From NCBI GenBank assembly GCA_013824615.1, contig PNOC01000039.1:1-33630 (forward strand): a stretch of DNA of 33,630 bases, read 5' to 3'. The notes below the pieces were generated by a model. The model was not told where the DNA came from, did not search any database, and saw only the letters and a program-made list of their open reading frames with translations. This DNA comes from Thermodesulfovibrio sp. GTDB lineage: Bacteria > Nitrospirota > Thermodesulfovibrionia > Thermodesulfovibrionales > UBA6898. Positions 8,101-15,593 of the stretch are shown piece by piece (within the stretch, counting starts at the first letter, position 1; every line of letters starts with the position of its first letter). The position numbers and the translations under genes were made by a program.

Positions 8101-9708
8101 GAGATTACCCGGACCCTGGCTGATCTGCAGTCCTTGGGGATTGAGGCGACGTATCATGTCTGTGATGTGACCGACCCTGAAGCGGTCCAAAAGACCATGG
8201 CCGAAGTGGCAGGCCGATATGGCAGGATCGACGGGATTATTCACGGCGCCGGAATACTCAGGGACGGTCTCTTAAGCCAGATGACTCCCGATGATTTCTC
8301 CATGGTAACGGACGTCAAATTCCTTGGGGCCTGGAATCTGTTCTCTGCTGCGGAAGGGGCGGGTCTGAGATTTTTCGTGGGCCTTTCTTCTGCGGCTGCG
8401 ATTCAGGGAAATCCCGGCCAGGCCAACTATGCTGCGGCCAATCGGATGATGTCTGCGTTACTCAGAACCCTCCACCTGAAAAACAGCGTTATCAGGTTCA
8501 AGGCCCTGATGCTTCCCCCTGTCGAAGGGGCCGGCATGGCCGAGGACCCGGAGGTCCGGGAATTGCTGAAACAAAAGGGAGTGGCGTACATCCATGTGAA
8601 GGAGCTTGCAGGGCTTTTCTGCCGGGAGCTCTTTGTGGCCCCGGTTGCTGACGATTGGGTGATGTTTATGCGGAGACTTCCATCGGTGAGGACGACACTG
8701 TTGAATGATACAATCAGTCCTTCACTCAGTGGGGAACTCGATGGAGGCACGGTTTCCCTGAGCTCCTGTGACTTTCCCATGATTGATGGAATCTCTTGCC
8801 TGGATATCAGCCGGGAAGAACTCGAAGCCGTCAGAGCCTTCTCCCTTGAGAAAGATCTATGGATCGCGGACCACAGACCTTTCCAGTTCGTTAAGTATCC
8901 TCTGGTCTCAGCCTGTATGGTTCTTGAAACATTTATGGAGGCCGCCATGGTCCTGTATCCCTACCTTAAGGTGAGGGGGGTCCGTCAGGTGCGGCTTCTG
9001 GATATGATCCAGTGTCCTCCCGGAGTTCCGAGGCCTTCACGGATCTCCTGCCGCCGGGCCGGCAGCGGTCTTCGGGACGTATTATGCGAGGTTTCTCTTG
9101 CAACACAGGAGATCTCCCCTTCCGGGAGATTGACCGACCGCTTCACCCTGCATTGCAGCGGTCAGGTGATACTTGCCGGCGGGGATGTTATTAACGGATA
9201 TTCTGGGGAGGGACTCCCGGATTTTTCTCCTGTACGCGAAGAAGAACTGCGGACGGGGCCCATGCATCAGAAAATGGATCAGAAAAAAGTGCTTGCATGG
9301 TACAAAGACCGCAGCGGTCTCGAAGGCAGGTATCGCGTGATGGAGTCCCTTGACGGTGCAGGTCCGGGAGTAGTGCGGGGCCGCACCACCTACCGGGAGA
9401 CGCGTGACTTTGCAGCTCCGCAGGAGACCAGATACCAATACTCTCCCTATCTTTTGGAGGCCCTTTTGCAGTTGATCGGCTTTCAGGTCGCTGCAACAGA
9501 CCCCTCGGAGCGGCGATCGCTGATTCCCCTGGAGATAGGGGAGATGAGGTTTTTGCGAAAATGTCTCTCAGGGGAGCAGATAATCCTGGAGGCCCGTTTG
9601 AGGGCTCAAAATGACGAAAGTCTCTCCTGGGACGCCAGAGGCATTGACGGTCAGGGCCGTACCATCATGCAGCTTCATGGTATTCGGATGCACTGGGTTT
9701 CGGACTGA
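2119..9708 (+). CDS. Multidomain lipid/polyketide megasynthase: NMO-like x2, KS, AT, ACP, KR, DH-like
   Basis: A 2529-residue type I iterative-looking synthase. Domains in order: a degenerate nitronate monooxygenase-like TIM barrel (about 25-250, KGCEAAGF in place of the usual loop); a second, canonical one (about 368-600, CEGYEAGGHVG and LGADAIQMGTAYL), the family of the PfaD-type FMN enoyl reductase; ketosynthase (about 740-1200, Cys943 in SAACATS, His1084, His1120 in GHTLGASG); acyltransferase (about 1240-1520, Ser1328 in GHSLGE, His1434); carrier protein (about 1585-1655, Ser1628 in DLSIRSSRLP); ketoreductase (about 1950-2170, SGGATGIS, Ser2091, Tyr2104); and a hot-dog dehydratase-like C-terminus (His2252, Glu2447). 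No thioesterase or terminal reductase is seen. The layout recalls Pfa/Hgl-type secondary lipid synthases, with the enoyl reductase fused at the N-terminus. The product is unknown. ATG 2119 has only a distant GGAGGGG; ATG 2131 is an alternative. Confidence 0.93.
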   Translation: MGERMALKQRPDITNDVVPQRETEKRAAVLGFVWRPEEITPPVIGMARRTGSRAIFDLSMMGVEGLRSLLLKADPSCQVRDIRISAATFLDPSLGQLLQETGIRDIWVDCLPPFFQGDPLTFIQRLRELSKDYRCFPIIGSLDLLAEIFKDSSGIGSIVLKGCEAAGFVSSETTLSLYAAAREMLHPDPEAFDIFIWGGVSTPEASAAFLTTGARGIVFESVHWLTDLVAIDELQRQRLSSLRLDSTDLVGLDLQVPCRLFNKGNSLAFTEIRKFEDTLCGAEITRESRCSFASRIQDRSLHPLGSHFSRDEVIPLGVEAVFASSFAARFGTATEEAVKAFMDEIHNVCLLAEVKKNCFLDSPAAGEMGTRYPFIQGAMSWITDLPEFASRVADAGGLPTIALGLMDAETLDQRLGRLPEIMEGRPYAVNVVSLAENPFRETQLAWIKKQRPRFVVIAGGDLTPIRELIACGIGVIYIAPDEALLRLALEAGVRYVVCEGYEAGGHVGQHSTLTFAQMVLDLKQRTPSLLQGCRVILAGGIFNRETAFMAAMLGADAIQMGTAYLAAPEIVETGALTALYQRLILKAPPGGTVVSGQDTGLRVRSLRTPRVEAILALEREFAAGQKDESSFRLKMEEMAAGSLFAAARCMDRTDGAVLDESDCLERGQFMSGACAGFIHDLRKLQSFHLELAEGPLLLHQPVVGLIRKTLEPPMPGAGGLTRVAHSRDYCAANYGANRYSERIAITGMSILNALGNSPEEVWAASLAMKSGITLVPPSRWDQVLFYDSRPHVQDKTYCRVGAFLDFQVSRNELGIPPHDFRTMTEATKLTLWLADRAIKASGILESDIPRERIGVLISQNSGEAAGALNDTIIRAHVHDILGAVQRAVHLTPDQRSAIEREVKSGRIAPDDTTLLGRLNSAAAGFICNRYGFMGPSYSVSAACATSLVALHSAIQMVRTGILDAAIIGGGEETLNQMHFLEFSAIGALFGITGKERPPHETSRPFDAERDGMVLGEGGGMIVIERESVARARGARIDAVITGMGASNNNLGMVESSSVTQEMAIRASFQGLPYGPEAVDLVECHATSTRQGDVEEIHALKTFFNFSRRTVLTSFKSQIGHTLGASGINSLIRGVTAMQAGVFPPTLNYMQPDPDMAMEGSGLLIAPQPLDWKGRAGHPRRFQVNAFGFGGSNYVVQVEQAMDEADTVMVCPSQSLGQPLEHSLNQSLNQSIPQPELSVPPLAFVFPGQGSHYAGMGRELYETFPVIKEWMDRAAASADFDLLHLLFHDQEENLQKTRWQQPALFVLEHAMARYLMTLGIRPVAMAGHSLGELIALCLAGVYSPEDGFRIVNKRALCMDKAAAMNVEPGVMAAVDAPLDLLKDMMQGRENVHIGNINSPNQIVLSGSTAAVRDLGKQLKEMGYRATFLRVSMAFHSPVMKVIHDELEAYVAAIPFHAPQIPVISNTTMAPYPSDPQEIRRILMAHLESTVHWMHNVQTLWNVYGVRHFLEVGPGDILSNLISDTLPEATCIQTCIPAAEGITYRTALAQLFAQGHLKADSEPGVVSLSACGKSPASGCNIPDSKASPAARPGQPDHIEALIQIIMETTGFNRDEIKPDMDLRRDLSIRSSRLPIIMDAAERHFGITIELEDFIGLRTVREIAEKISGIVAVKDGKESSNQPGLQPAFRGTESGLIHDQTLRPLQDEAGLKRLVFRSVPLELSASAPIKLGQGESVIFFSPDRDSAGDDDIVKNTENIFRQDYGIDTIPMLFMKMENDGKAGEGGHDIFSDEGSYKAAEKISGLTSLAGMVITLPEGWSKKLTGAADVSRLLRWLLLPLKAFLRSPARKFVLLVHSREDAEAHGRLLVEGMLGLFLSAAQEHPSVQFRTLEIAREAGGEIGRAADLRSAIRSALDRGYPVVEIIHRDGRVYTSEGYVAHSVFGDSEGLVLSPGDVIVMSGGATGISAHLARSLAPFAPRLIFLGRTAPDSDGARASEITRTLADLQSLGIEATYHVCDVTDPEAVQKTMAEVAGRYGRIDGIIHGAGILRDGLLSQMTPDDFSMVTDVKFLGAWNLFSAAEGAGLRFFVGLSSAAAIQGNPGQANYAAANRMMSALLRTLHLKNSVIRFKALMLPPVEGAGMAEDPEVRELLKQKGVAYIHVKELAGLFCRELFVAPVADDWVMFMRRLPSVRTTLLNDTISPSLSGELDGGTVSLSSCDFPMIDGISCLDISREELEAVRAFSLEKDLWIADHRPFQFVKYPLVSACMVLETFMEAAMVLYPYLKVRGVRQVRLLDMIQCPPGVPRPSRISCRRAGSGLRDVLCEVSLATQEISPSGRLTDRFTLHCSGQVILAGGDVINGYSGEGLPDFSPVREEELRTGPMHQKMDQKKVLAWYKDRSGLEGRYRVMESLDGAGPGVVRGRTTYRETRDFAAPQETRYQYSPYLLEALLQLIGFQVAATDPSERRSLIPLEIGEMRFLRKCLSGEQIILEARLRAQNDESLSWDARGIDGQGRTIMQLHGIRMHWVSD

Positions 9709-9725
9709 GCCGGGGTGACAGGCAG

Positions 9726-10487
9726 ATGAGAGTGCCTCTGGCAGCGGATCGCGAAGAAATAACCGTCTGTACGATGAACCCTGTTTATCGAGGGGGACCG
9801 GTCTTCTATGCATCGTTTCCCTGCGGGCCATCTGTCGCGGAAAACCTCAAACATTGTCTCGCCTCCACCTTGTGGGATCACCTTATGGCGATGGAAACGC
9901 CTCTTTGGAAATGCAGTCAATTTTCGAACGGAGCAGCCTTGCCAATTCAGGTTGTCCGCGGTCTGCTTGGCAGGCCCCGGTTTCTGTTGGGAGAATATGA
10001 GGGGCCGTCTATCTCCTTCAGCGAGGGCGGAGGAAATCTCTGGGCTGCCCTTTGTGGAGATAAGTCTGCTATCGGCATCGATGTGGCAGGGTCAAATGAA
10101 TTTAAAAAAGAATACCCCTTCCACCGGGTCTTTCATCCGGAAGAGCTGCAACAGGCCTTGAGAATAACCGGCGAAAACCTGGAAGAGGCAGCTGCCCTGC
10201 TCTGGTCTGTCAAGGAAGCCGCTGTCAAGGCTCTCGGATCTGCATTTCATCTTGTGGATCCGCTGCAGATAATTGTCTATCCATATAAAGAGGAAGCCGG
10301 GGAGAAGGCAGACGGGGATGCGGGGTATTCCTTTTCAGTGGGCCTGTCGGGAAAGGCCCGTAAACGGCTTGAAAGCTTTTCCCTGGCTGCCGGAGCCCTT
10401 TCGGTCCGTTCTCTTCCCCAGAGGAAGGCGTGGCTTTCGATCGCCCTTTTGAGAGAAATCCGGCAGGCCATGAATAACCATGAATAA
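9726..10487 (+). CDS. Sfp-type 4'-phosphopantetheinyl transferase
   Basis: A 253-residue protein that should move phosphopantetheine from CoA to the carrier-protein serine of the upstream megasynthase. The family's two metal/CoA motifs are visible: IGIDVA (Asp119) and WSVKEAAVKALG (Trp160, Lys163, Glu164, Lys168), with a phenylalanine-rich RVFHPEE stretch between. Length is normal for Sfp/HetI-type enzymes, which activate polyketide and PUFA synthases, rather than the shorter AcpS type. It starts 17 bp after the megasynthase stop and overlaps the next gene by 8 bp, so it is surely in the same transcript. The role is firm; specificity for the neighbouring carrier domain is inferred from position. 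Confidence 0.9.
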   Translation: MRVPLAADREEITVCTMNPVYRGGPVFYASFPCGPSVAENLKHCLASTLWDHLMAMETPLWKCSQFSNGAALPIQVVRGLLGRPRFLLGEYEGPSISFSEGGGNLWAALCGDKSAIGIDVAGSNEFKKEYPFHRVFHPEELQQALRITGENLEEAAALLWSVKEAAVKALGSAFHLVDPLQIIVYPYKEEAGEKADGDAGYSFSVGLSGKARKRLESFSLAAGALSVRSLPQRKAWLSIALLREIRQAMNNHE

Positions 10488-11724
10488 GTCCATAAATCAA
10501 ACAACCAATAACCTTACCTGCAAATGCGTGCCGCGGTTGGACGGCGTGCCGGCTGCAGATCTGGCCCGGCTTTTCCCTGAGCCTTCTATTACTGCCCCGC
10601 TTCTTTCCCTTCTGCAGGAATCGGGTATTGACGGTTTTACCCTGCGGAGCATTGTCGTGTCAGACGGTGATACCCCTGTCCTCTTACTGCCGCTGTTTGA
10701 AACCCGGTTTGATCTGTCCGCCTTTGTGAAGGGATGGACCAGAAAATCTCTAAAAGTGGCAGGCCGTCTCCTCCCCTCGGTTTTCCAACCCCGCATTTTA
10801 TGCGTGGGGCTGCTGGTTGGGGAATGGAGTGAAATCGGGGTTGATCCTCACCTCGACGGGGCTACCCTCGATGAGGCCTGCACTATGGCCTTTGACGCCC
10901 TGCAGCAGCTTGCAGTCGAGCGCACTAGCGACCTCGTGTCGTTCTATAACTTTAATCATTTGGGCAAACTTCCCGCAGAAGTATTCAAAAAATTCAACCA
11001 GGTGGAATGCCAGTCCTGCGCGCGACTGCCGATAAATTTTAACAGCATGGAGGAATTTCTGGAACGCTTTTCAAAGGCCGCCAGAAAAGACCTGCGCCGC
11101 AAGATGCGAGCCGCCGGTGAAGTCCATGTTGTTCGAAGCCGCGATATTTCTCCTTTCCTGGACAGGATCTACACGCTGTATCTGGAAACAGTGGCACGGA
11201 GCCCCCTGGCGTTTGGCAGGCATAACCGTTTATTTTTTGAAAAAATATGCGCTTCTGTCGCGGGAGCCGAATACACGCTCTATTTCGTGCAGGAAGAACT
11301 CGTTGCCTTCAACCTCCTTGTCGTAAAACAGGAGGCGATGGTGGATAAATATTTCTGCATGGATTACGGGCCCGGACGTAAGTACAATCTGTATGTTTTG
11401 TCCTGGCTCGAAAATGTCCGCACCTGCATGGAGCAAAAGATCCCTCTCTATTACTCGGGCCAGGGCGCGGAGAAGACAAAAACGCATCTGGGTGCGACGT
11501 TAATCCCGAGCTATATTTTGTTCAGACACCGGTTGCCCCTGATTGACCGTTTCCTGACAGCGTGGCCCGGGGTTAACGGTAAGGTCCTCAGTCATCTCGG
11601 ATTCTGGCACAAGGATACCTCGCGCCCGTCTTCTGATATTCCGGTATCAGGTAACTTTCAAAAGCAACCCCCCTCAATCCCTGCTCCCACAATGGAGGGG
11701 TTTGAGCGAAAGGGAGATGCGTGA
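10480..11724 (+). CDS. BioF2/FemAB-like GNAT acyltransferase
   Basis: A 414-residue protein whose second half reads as the GNAT fold of the BioF2-like/FemAB group (LPINFNSMEEFLERFSKAAR, KDLRRKMRAAG, then AFNLLVVKQEAMVDKYFCMD and YYSGQGAEKTKTHLG). Family members transfer acyl or aminoacyl groups to amines. The N-terminal 170 residues (LLLPLFETRFDLSAF) look like the usual first GNAT-like half. It overlaps the phosphopantetheinyl transferase gene by 8 bp and the ABC ATPase gene by 4 bp, so it is translationally coupled into the lipid operon. Because the megasynthase shows no thioesterase, this enzyme is a reasonable candidate to release the chain from the carrier protein onto an acceptor; that is a hypothesis from context. 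Confidence 0.75.
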   Translation: MNKSINQTTNNLTCKCVPRLDGVPAADLARLFPEPSITAPLLSLLQESGIDGFTLRSIVVSDGDTPVLLLPLFETRFDLSAFVKGWTRKSLKVAGRLLPSVFQPRILCVGLLVGEWSEIGVDPHLDGATLDEACTMAFDALQQLAVERTSDLVSFYNFNHLGKLPAEVFKKFNQVECQSCARLPINFNSMEEFLERFSKAARKDLRRKMRAAGEVHVVRSRDISPFLDRIYTLYLETVARSPLAFGRHNRLFFEKICASVAGAEYTLYFVQEELVAFNLLVVKQEAMVDKYFCMDYGPGRKYNLYVLSWLENVRTCMEQKIPLYYSGQGAEKTKTHLGATLIPSYILFRHRLPLIDRFLTAWPGVNGKVLSHLGFWHKDTSRPSSDIPVSGNFQKQPPSIPAPTMEGFERKGDA

Positions 11725-12668
11725 CCAGAGAAACTGAATATGCAATCGAAGTCGACAGGCTGACGAAGCGTTACGGGGATTTTCCGGCGGTCAACGATAT
11801 ATCGTTCTCTGTCAGCAAGGGCGAGGTGTTTGCTTTTCTTGGCCCGAACGGCGCAGGCAAAACCTCGACGGTTGAGATAATCGAGACGATCCGCATGCCC
11901 ACATCCGGGAAAGTGACCCTGCTTGGCATGGACGTTACAAAGAAGAAGCACGAGATCGTCCACCGCATCGGCGTCCTCCCGCAGGCGTTCAGTTCGTTCG
12001 ACAGGATCACCGTCCGGGAGACGCTCCAGTACTACTCCAGGCTTTTCAGCGTGAAGACCGATCTCGACGGATTGATAGAGCTTGTGAACCTGGGGGACAA
12101 GACTAAAGAGCAGTATAAGAACCTCTCCGGCGGCCTGAAACAGCGCCTGGGAATAGCGATTGCCCTTGTGAACGATCCGGAGGTCGTGTTTCTCGACGAG
12201 CCGACGACAGGGCTCGACCCGCTTGCCCGGCACGAGGTATGGGAGGTCCTGCTCGGCCTCAAGAAGAAGGGGAAGACGGTATTTCTCACCACACACTATA
12301 TGGAAGAGGCAGAGCTTCTTGCGGACACGGTTGCCATAATCTCGAAGGGGAAGATAATCGCCATGGGTTCTCCCGGGGAACTCATCGAAGACAACGCGAA
12401 TTATCTGGCCCTCACGCTGAGGTCTGTCGATGAAAAGGTCCTTGAAATCGTCCAAAAGCTGGGTTTCGGGACGGTCCCTGATAAACATAAAAACATCAGG
12501 ATCAGGGTGGAGCAGACGTACGACGTCCAGAAGATACTGCAGGCCATAAAGGATGCCGGGGCCCGGTACCGGAGCCTCGACGTGCGCAGGCCTAATCTTG
12601 AAGAGGTCTTCCTGAAGCTCACCGGTGAGGCGCTCCGGGAGGAGCTGCCCGAAATGGAGGCAGAATGA
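11721..12668 (+). CDS. ABC-2-type transporter ATP-binding subunit
   Basis: A 315-residue ATPase of the DrrA/CcmA-like export group. Walker A GPNGAGKTS is at residues 41-49, the signature LSGGLKQR near 135, and Walker B with D-loop VVFLDEPTTGLDP near 155; the switch histidine lies in FLTTHYMEEAE. The C-terminal 80 residues are the extra domain typical of drug, lipid and polysaccharide exporters. The start is GTG 11721 (GTGA overlap with the upstream stop) behind the ribosome site AAGGGAGA. It overlaps the permease gene by 4 bp. Context suggests export of the lipid made by the preceding genes; the substrate is not shown by sequence. Confidence 0.93.
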   Translation: MTRETEYAIEVDRLTKRYGDFPAVNDISFSVSKGEVFAFLGPNGAGKTSTVEIIETIRMPTSGKVTLLGMDVTKKKHEIVHRIGVLPQAFSSFDRITVRETLQYYSRLFSVKTDLDGLIELVNLGDKTKEQYKNLSGGLKQRLGIAIALVNDPEVVFLDEPTTGLDPLARHEVWEVLLGLKKKGKTVFLTTHYMEEAELLADTVAIISKGKIIAMGSPGELIEDNANYLALTLRSVDEKVLEIVQKLGFGTVPDKHKNIRIRVEQTYDVQKILQAIKDAGARYRSLDVRRPNLEEVFLKLTGEALREELPEMEAE

Positions 12669-13780
12669 ACGTGCGCATCATCAGTGCAAACCTCGTGGTG
12701 AAGCTCCTGAGCTTCTACCGCGAGAAGACGACCATGTTCTTTACTTTTGCGTTTCCGATAATCCTGATTCTTGTCTTCGGCACAATCTTCATGAGCCAGG
12801 ACAGCATGGAATACCGCCTTAGCGTACAGGACCTTGACCAGACGAATTCCTCCGCAGAGTCGATCAAGACCCTCGCGAAAAAGGGGAAGTTCAAAATAAC
12901 CAGTGTCGACCCTGCTGTCGACGCCGTGCAGTACGTCAGAGACAGCAAGGTGAACCTTCTCCTCGTTGTTCCCAGAGGCTATGCTGCGTCCCTCATGCAG
13001 AGGATAATATTCAACGATTACAGTTCATCTGTCACCATCACCTATGTGTACGACCCCAGTTCCTCTTCGGTGCAGACAAAGATGCAGATCCTCAATGCTG
13101 CGCTGGCCGGGATAAACCAGGGGATGTCCGGGAGGGCTCCGTTTATCCGCTCGGCTGAGAAATCGATACTCACCAAGAAATACCGGTTTATCGAGTTCTT
13201 CGTGCCCGGCATCATCGCGATGTCAATTATGACGATGAGTCTTTTCGGTACCGTTGACTCGGATACGGAACTGCGGCAGAAGGGTGTCATCAGGAAGCTG
13301 TCCACCACGCCCATCACCCGTACTGACTGGATACTATCAAACGTCCTGTATCAATTCATACTCGCGGTCATATCCACCCTTGCCATGCTGCTGGTGAGCT
13401 ACGCTGTGTTTGATGTTAACCTGCATATTGATGCCTGGCTCCCGGTATTCATTCTGCTTGACGTGTTCGCGTTTGTCGGGACCGGGATGATACTCACCCG
13501 CTTCGTGAAGGAGGCGCAGAGCGCCGCCGCAGCCTCAAACGCTATCAGTTACCCGATGATGTTCCTCGCGGGAAGTTTTTTTCCGATAGAATTGATGCCG
13601 GGGTTGCTGCAGACAATCGCCAAAAAACTGCCCCTGTATTACGTAAACGAGGGGCTCCGTGCATCGATGGTATTTGAAGACAACATGGCCGCGTTGAGGT
13701 CTGCAGCTATTATAGGTGTTTATGCCGCCGTGGTCTTCATCCTGGGGATTATGGCCACGAAATGGGAAGAGAACCAGTGA
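12665..13780 (+). CDS. ABC-2-type transporter permease
   Basis: A 371-residue inner-membrane protein with the ABC-2 layout: one N-terminal membrane segment (near residues 20-40, MFFTFAFPIILILVFGTIF), a long extracytoplasmic domain (about 45-170), then five hydrophobic segments to the C-terminus, including the YPMMFLAGSFFPIELMPG hairpin typical of the family. It starts at an ATGA overlap with the ATPase gene and should form the exporter with it. The next gene overlaps its stop. Confidence in the family is high, in the substrate low. Confidence 0.92.
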   Translation: MNVRIISANLVVKLLSFYREKTTMFFTFAFPIILILVFGTIFMSQDSMEYRLSVQDLDQTNSSAESIKTLAKKGKFKITSVDPAVDAVQYVRDSKVNLLLVVPRGYAASLMQRIIFNDYSSSVTITYVYDPSSSSVQTKMQILNAALAGINQGMSGRAPFIRSAEKSILTKKYRFIEFFVPGIIAMSIMTMSLFGTVDSDTELRQKGVIRKLSTTPITRTDWILSNVLYQFILAVISTLAMLLVSYAVFDVNLHIDAWLPVFILLDVFAFVGTGMILTRFVKEAQSAAAASNAISYPMMFLAGSFFPIELMPGLLQTIAKKLPLYYVNEGLRASMVFEDNMAALRSAAIIGVYAAVVFILGIMATKWEENQ

Positions 13781-15570
13781 CCGTAACGCAGCCCCCTCGC
13801 GCCTTCAGGCAGATAACCCGCCGCCGCGCCCTGAGCGCCCTGCTTGCAGCAACACTCTCAGTCGTCATTGATTTTATGTTGAGATTCAGTGATTATCAGA
13901 CTTCGCTGAACCTGTTGCCGTCCGCTGGTGCCCTGAGGCTGCCGGTCACCCTCACGCTGGCCTTCCTGCAGGTTTTTGTTCTCTTGTATCTCGGCCTTCT
14001 CCTCCCGAGATTTCTCCGGGCGGCGGTCCTGCTCCTTTCTGTCCTGGTGGTCATCGTCCAATGCTCCTATTGGCTGACGTTATCCCAGTTCATGACCAGC
14101 ACCGACCTGCTTCTCGCCCTGACCGTCGGAGGAGAAAATCGGGCTGATGCCATCACGAGTTTCTTTCAGTTGCGCGTTTTTCTGTATGCTCTCCCCTATG
14201 TACTCGTTCTGTCTGCACTGGTGTTTGTCCCCCCCCGCATAAGCCCTCCCACCAGCACTCACGTAAGTGCTCTATCTGGCTTCCGCAAGACCCTGGCCCT
14301 CAGTCTGCTGCCGGTGCTCTACCTTCTCTTTTCCAGTTACGCCCTCTTCCTCTACGTGCCGGAACGCAGCTTTCACCTGAATCCCCTGACCTCACTTCTC
14401 CGTGCAACAGTCCACTACAAGCTTGAAAACCTGGGTGCATATCACGGGCTACGGGACGAACTGCCGCTGTTTCAGGCGCCCCAGCGTCCACGCGACAGCA
14501 TTATTTATGTTATCGATGAGTCAGTGCGCGGCAGCAATCTCAGTCTGAACGGGTATCCGCGCGACACGACTCCGTTTCTGCAATCTCTCGAAAAACGGGG
14601 GTGCCTCAAAAATTTAGGCATTTGTGTTGCGGCCGGTTCCTATTCCCATATCAGCAATGCCTATCTCATCAGCGGTCACCATACCTTTCCCGACGACGGT
14701 TTCCGGACCGACAGAAACCCGACCCTCTTTGATTACGCAAAGAGAATGGGCTACGAGACGCTTTACATTGACATCAATCACGGGTACCTGCCCAAGCTCA
14801 TGAAAGCGGCCGGGGATAGTCCCGTGAGGTCCCTGGACCAATGGATGAACGAGCAGTCTTTCGAGGAGCGCCATATTGATCTTGAAACCACGAAGGACCC
14901 GGGCATAGCCCGCTTTCTCAGCAGGCTTCTGAATGAAAGAGGCGGCTATTTCATTGTCGTCAACAAGAAGGGCCTGCATTTTCACTATCACTACAGATAC
15001 CCGGCCGATTCGGCCTCTGCGATATGGAGGCCGGTTATGGAAGCATCGGAACCCATTGACACCAGCGCTGCCGGACGTGAGAAGCTGGTAAATACGTATG
15101 ACAACGGCATCCGCTTTCAGGTGGATGAATTCTTCCGGGTATTTGTATCCGAGACAAAGAACCAGAACTATATCCTCCTCTATACATCGGACCACGGCCA
15201 GACCTTAGCAGAGCAGGGACAGGTCTATACCCATATGAAGCCCGACGCGGTGATCGTCGATGTCCCCGAATTCCTCGTGCTGGGAGAACGCTATGGCAGA
15301 AGAAATCTCCTGGCCGGGATTCCACCCGGTGTAAGGGTTTCCCATCTCAATAATTTCGCGACCCTTCTTGACCTGATGGCTGTGCCGATGTCCTTGCGGG
15401 TCCGTCCTTATGAAACATCGATCTTCTCTTTGGCCGGGGAGAACAGTAAGCGCTACTACATGACCGGTTCTCTTCATGGATCCGGTGATTACGTGGTGAG
15501 GGCGATACCCACCCCACCGGATGCGGGCTGGGGCGTTTCGAGACCTCCTTCACCTCAGCTTCAAAGATAA
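13777..15570 (+). CDS. EptA/CptA-like membrane phosphoethanolamine transferase-family protein
   Basis: A protein of about 597 residues with five N-terminal membrane segments (to about residue 190) and a periplasmic alkaline-phosphatase-fold domain. The family motif LSLNGYPRDTTPFL is clear, with metal ligands in VIDES (Glu248) and YTSDHGQTL (Asp472, His473). The nucleophile position, a threonine in EptA, reads AAGSYSHISNAYLISG here, so a serine (288 or 290) may replace it. Relatives move phosphoethanolamine or similar headgroups from phospholipid to lipid A or glycans. I chose GTG 13777 because it makes the same GTGA stop overlap as at 11721; ATG 13762 in the same frame is an alternative. As last gene of the operon it probably modifies the exported lipid or its carrier. 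Confidence 0.8.
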   Translation: MTVTQPPRAFRQITRRRALSALLAATLSVVIDFMLRFSDYQTSLNLLPSAGALRLPVTLTLAFLQVFVLLYLGLLLPRFLRAAVLLLSVLVVIVQCSYWLTLSQFMTSTDLLLALTVGGENRADAITSFFQLRVFLYALPYVLVLSALVFVPPRISPPTSTHVSALSGFRKTLALSLLPVLYLLFSSYALFLYVPERSFHLNPLTSLLRATVHYKLENLGAYHGLRDELPLFQAPQRPRDSIIYVIDESVRGSNLSLNGYPRDTTPFLQSLEKRGCLKNLGICVAAGSYSHISNAYLISGHHTFPDDGFRTDRNPTLFDYAKRMGYETLYIDINHGYLPKLMKAAGDSPVRSLDQWMNEQSFEERHIDLETTKDPGIARFLSRLLNERGGYFIVVNKKGLHFHYHYRYPADSASAIWRPVMEASEPIDTSAAGREKLVNTYDNGIRFQVDEFFRVFVSETKNQNYILLYTSDHGQTLAEQGQVYTHMKPDAVIVDVPEFLVLGERYGRRNLLAGIPPGVRVSHLNNFATLLDLMAVPMSLRVRPYETSIFSLAGENSKRYYMTGSLHGSGDYVVRAIPTPPDAGWGVSRPPSPQLQR

Positions 15571-15593
15571 ATGTAGTTTCCCTGGTGTAAAAT

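Noticed and set aside
2119-9708. PUFA (Pfa) synthase identity
   Set aside because: Only one carrier domain and no paired FabA-type dehydratases are seen, so a PUFA product is not supported; only the general lipid/polyketide synthase call is made.
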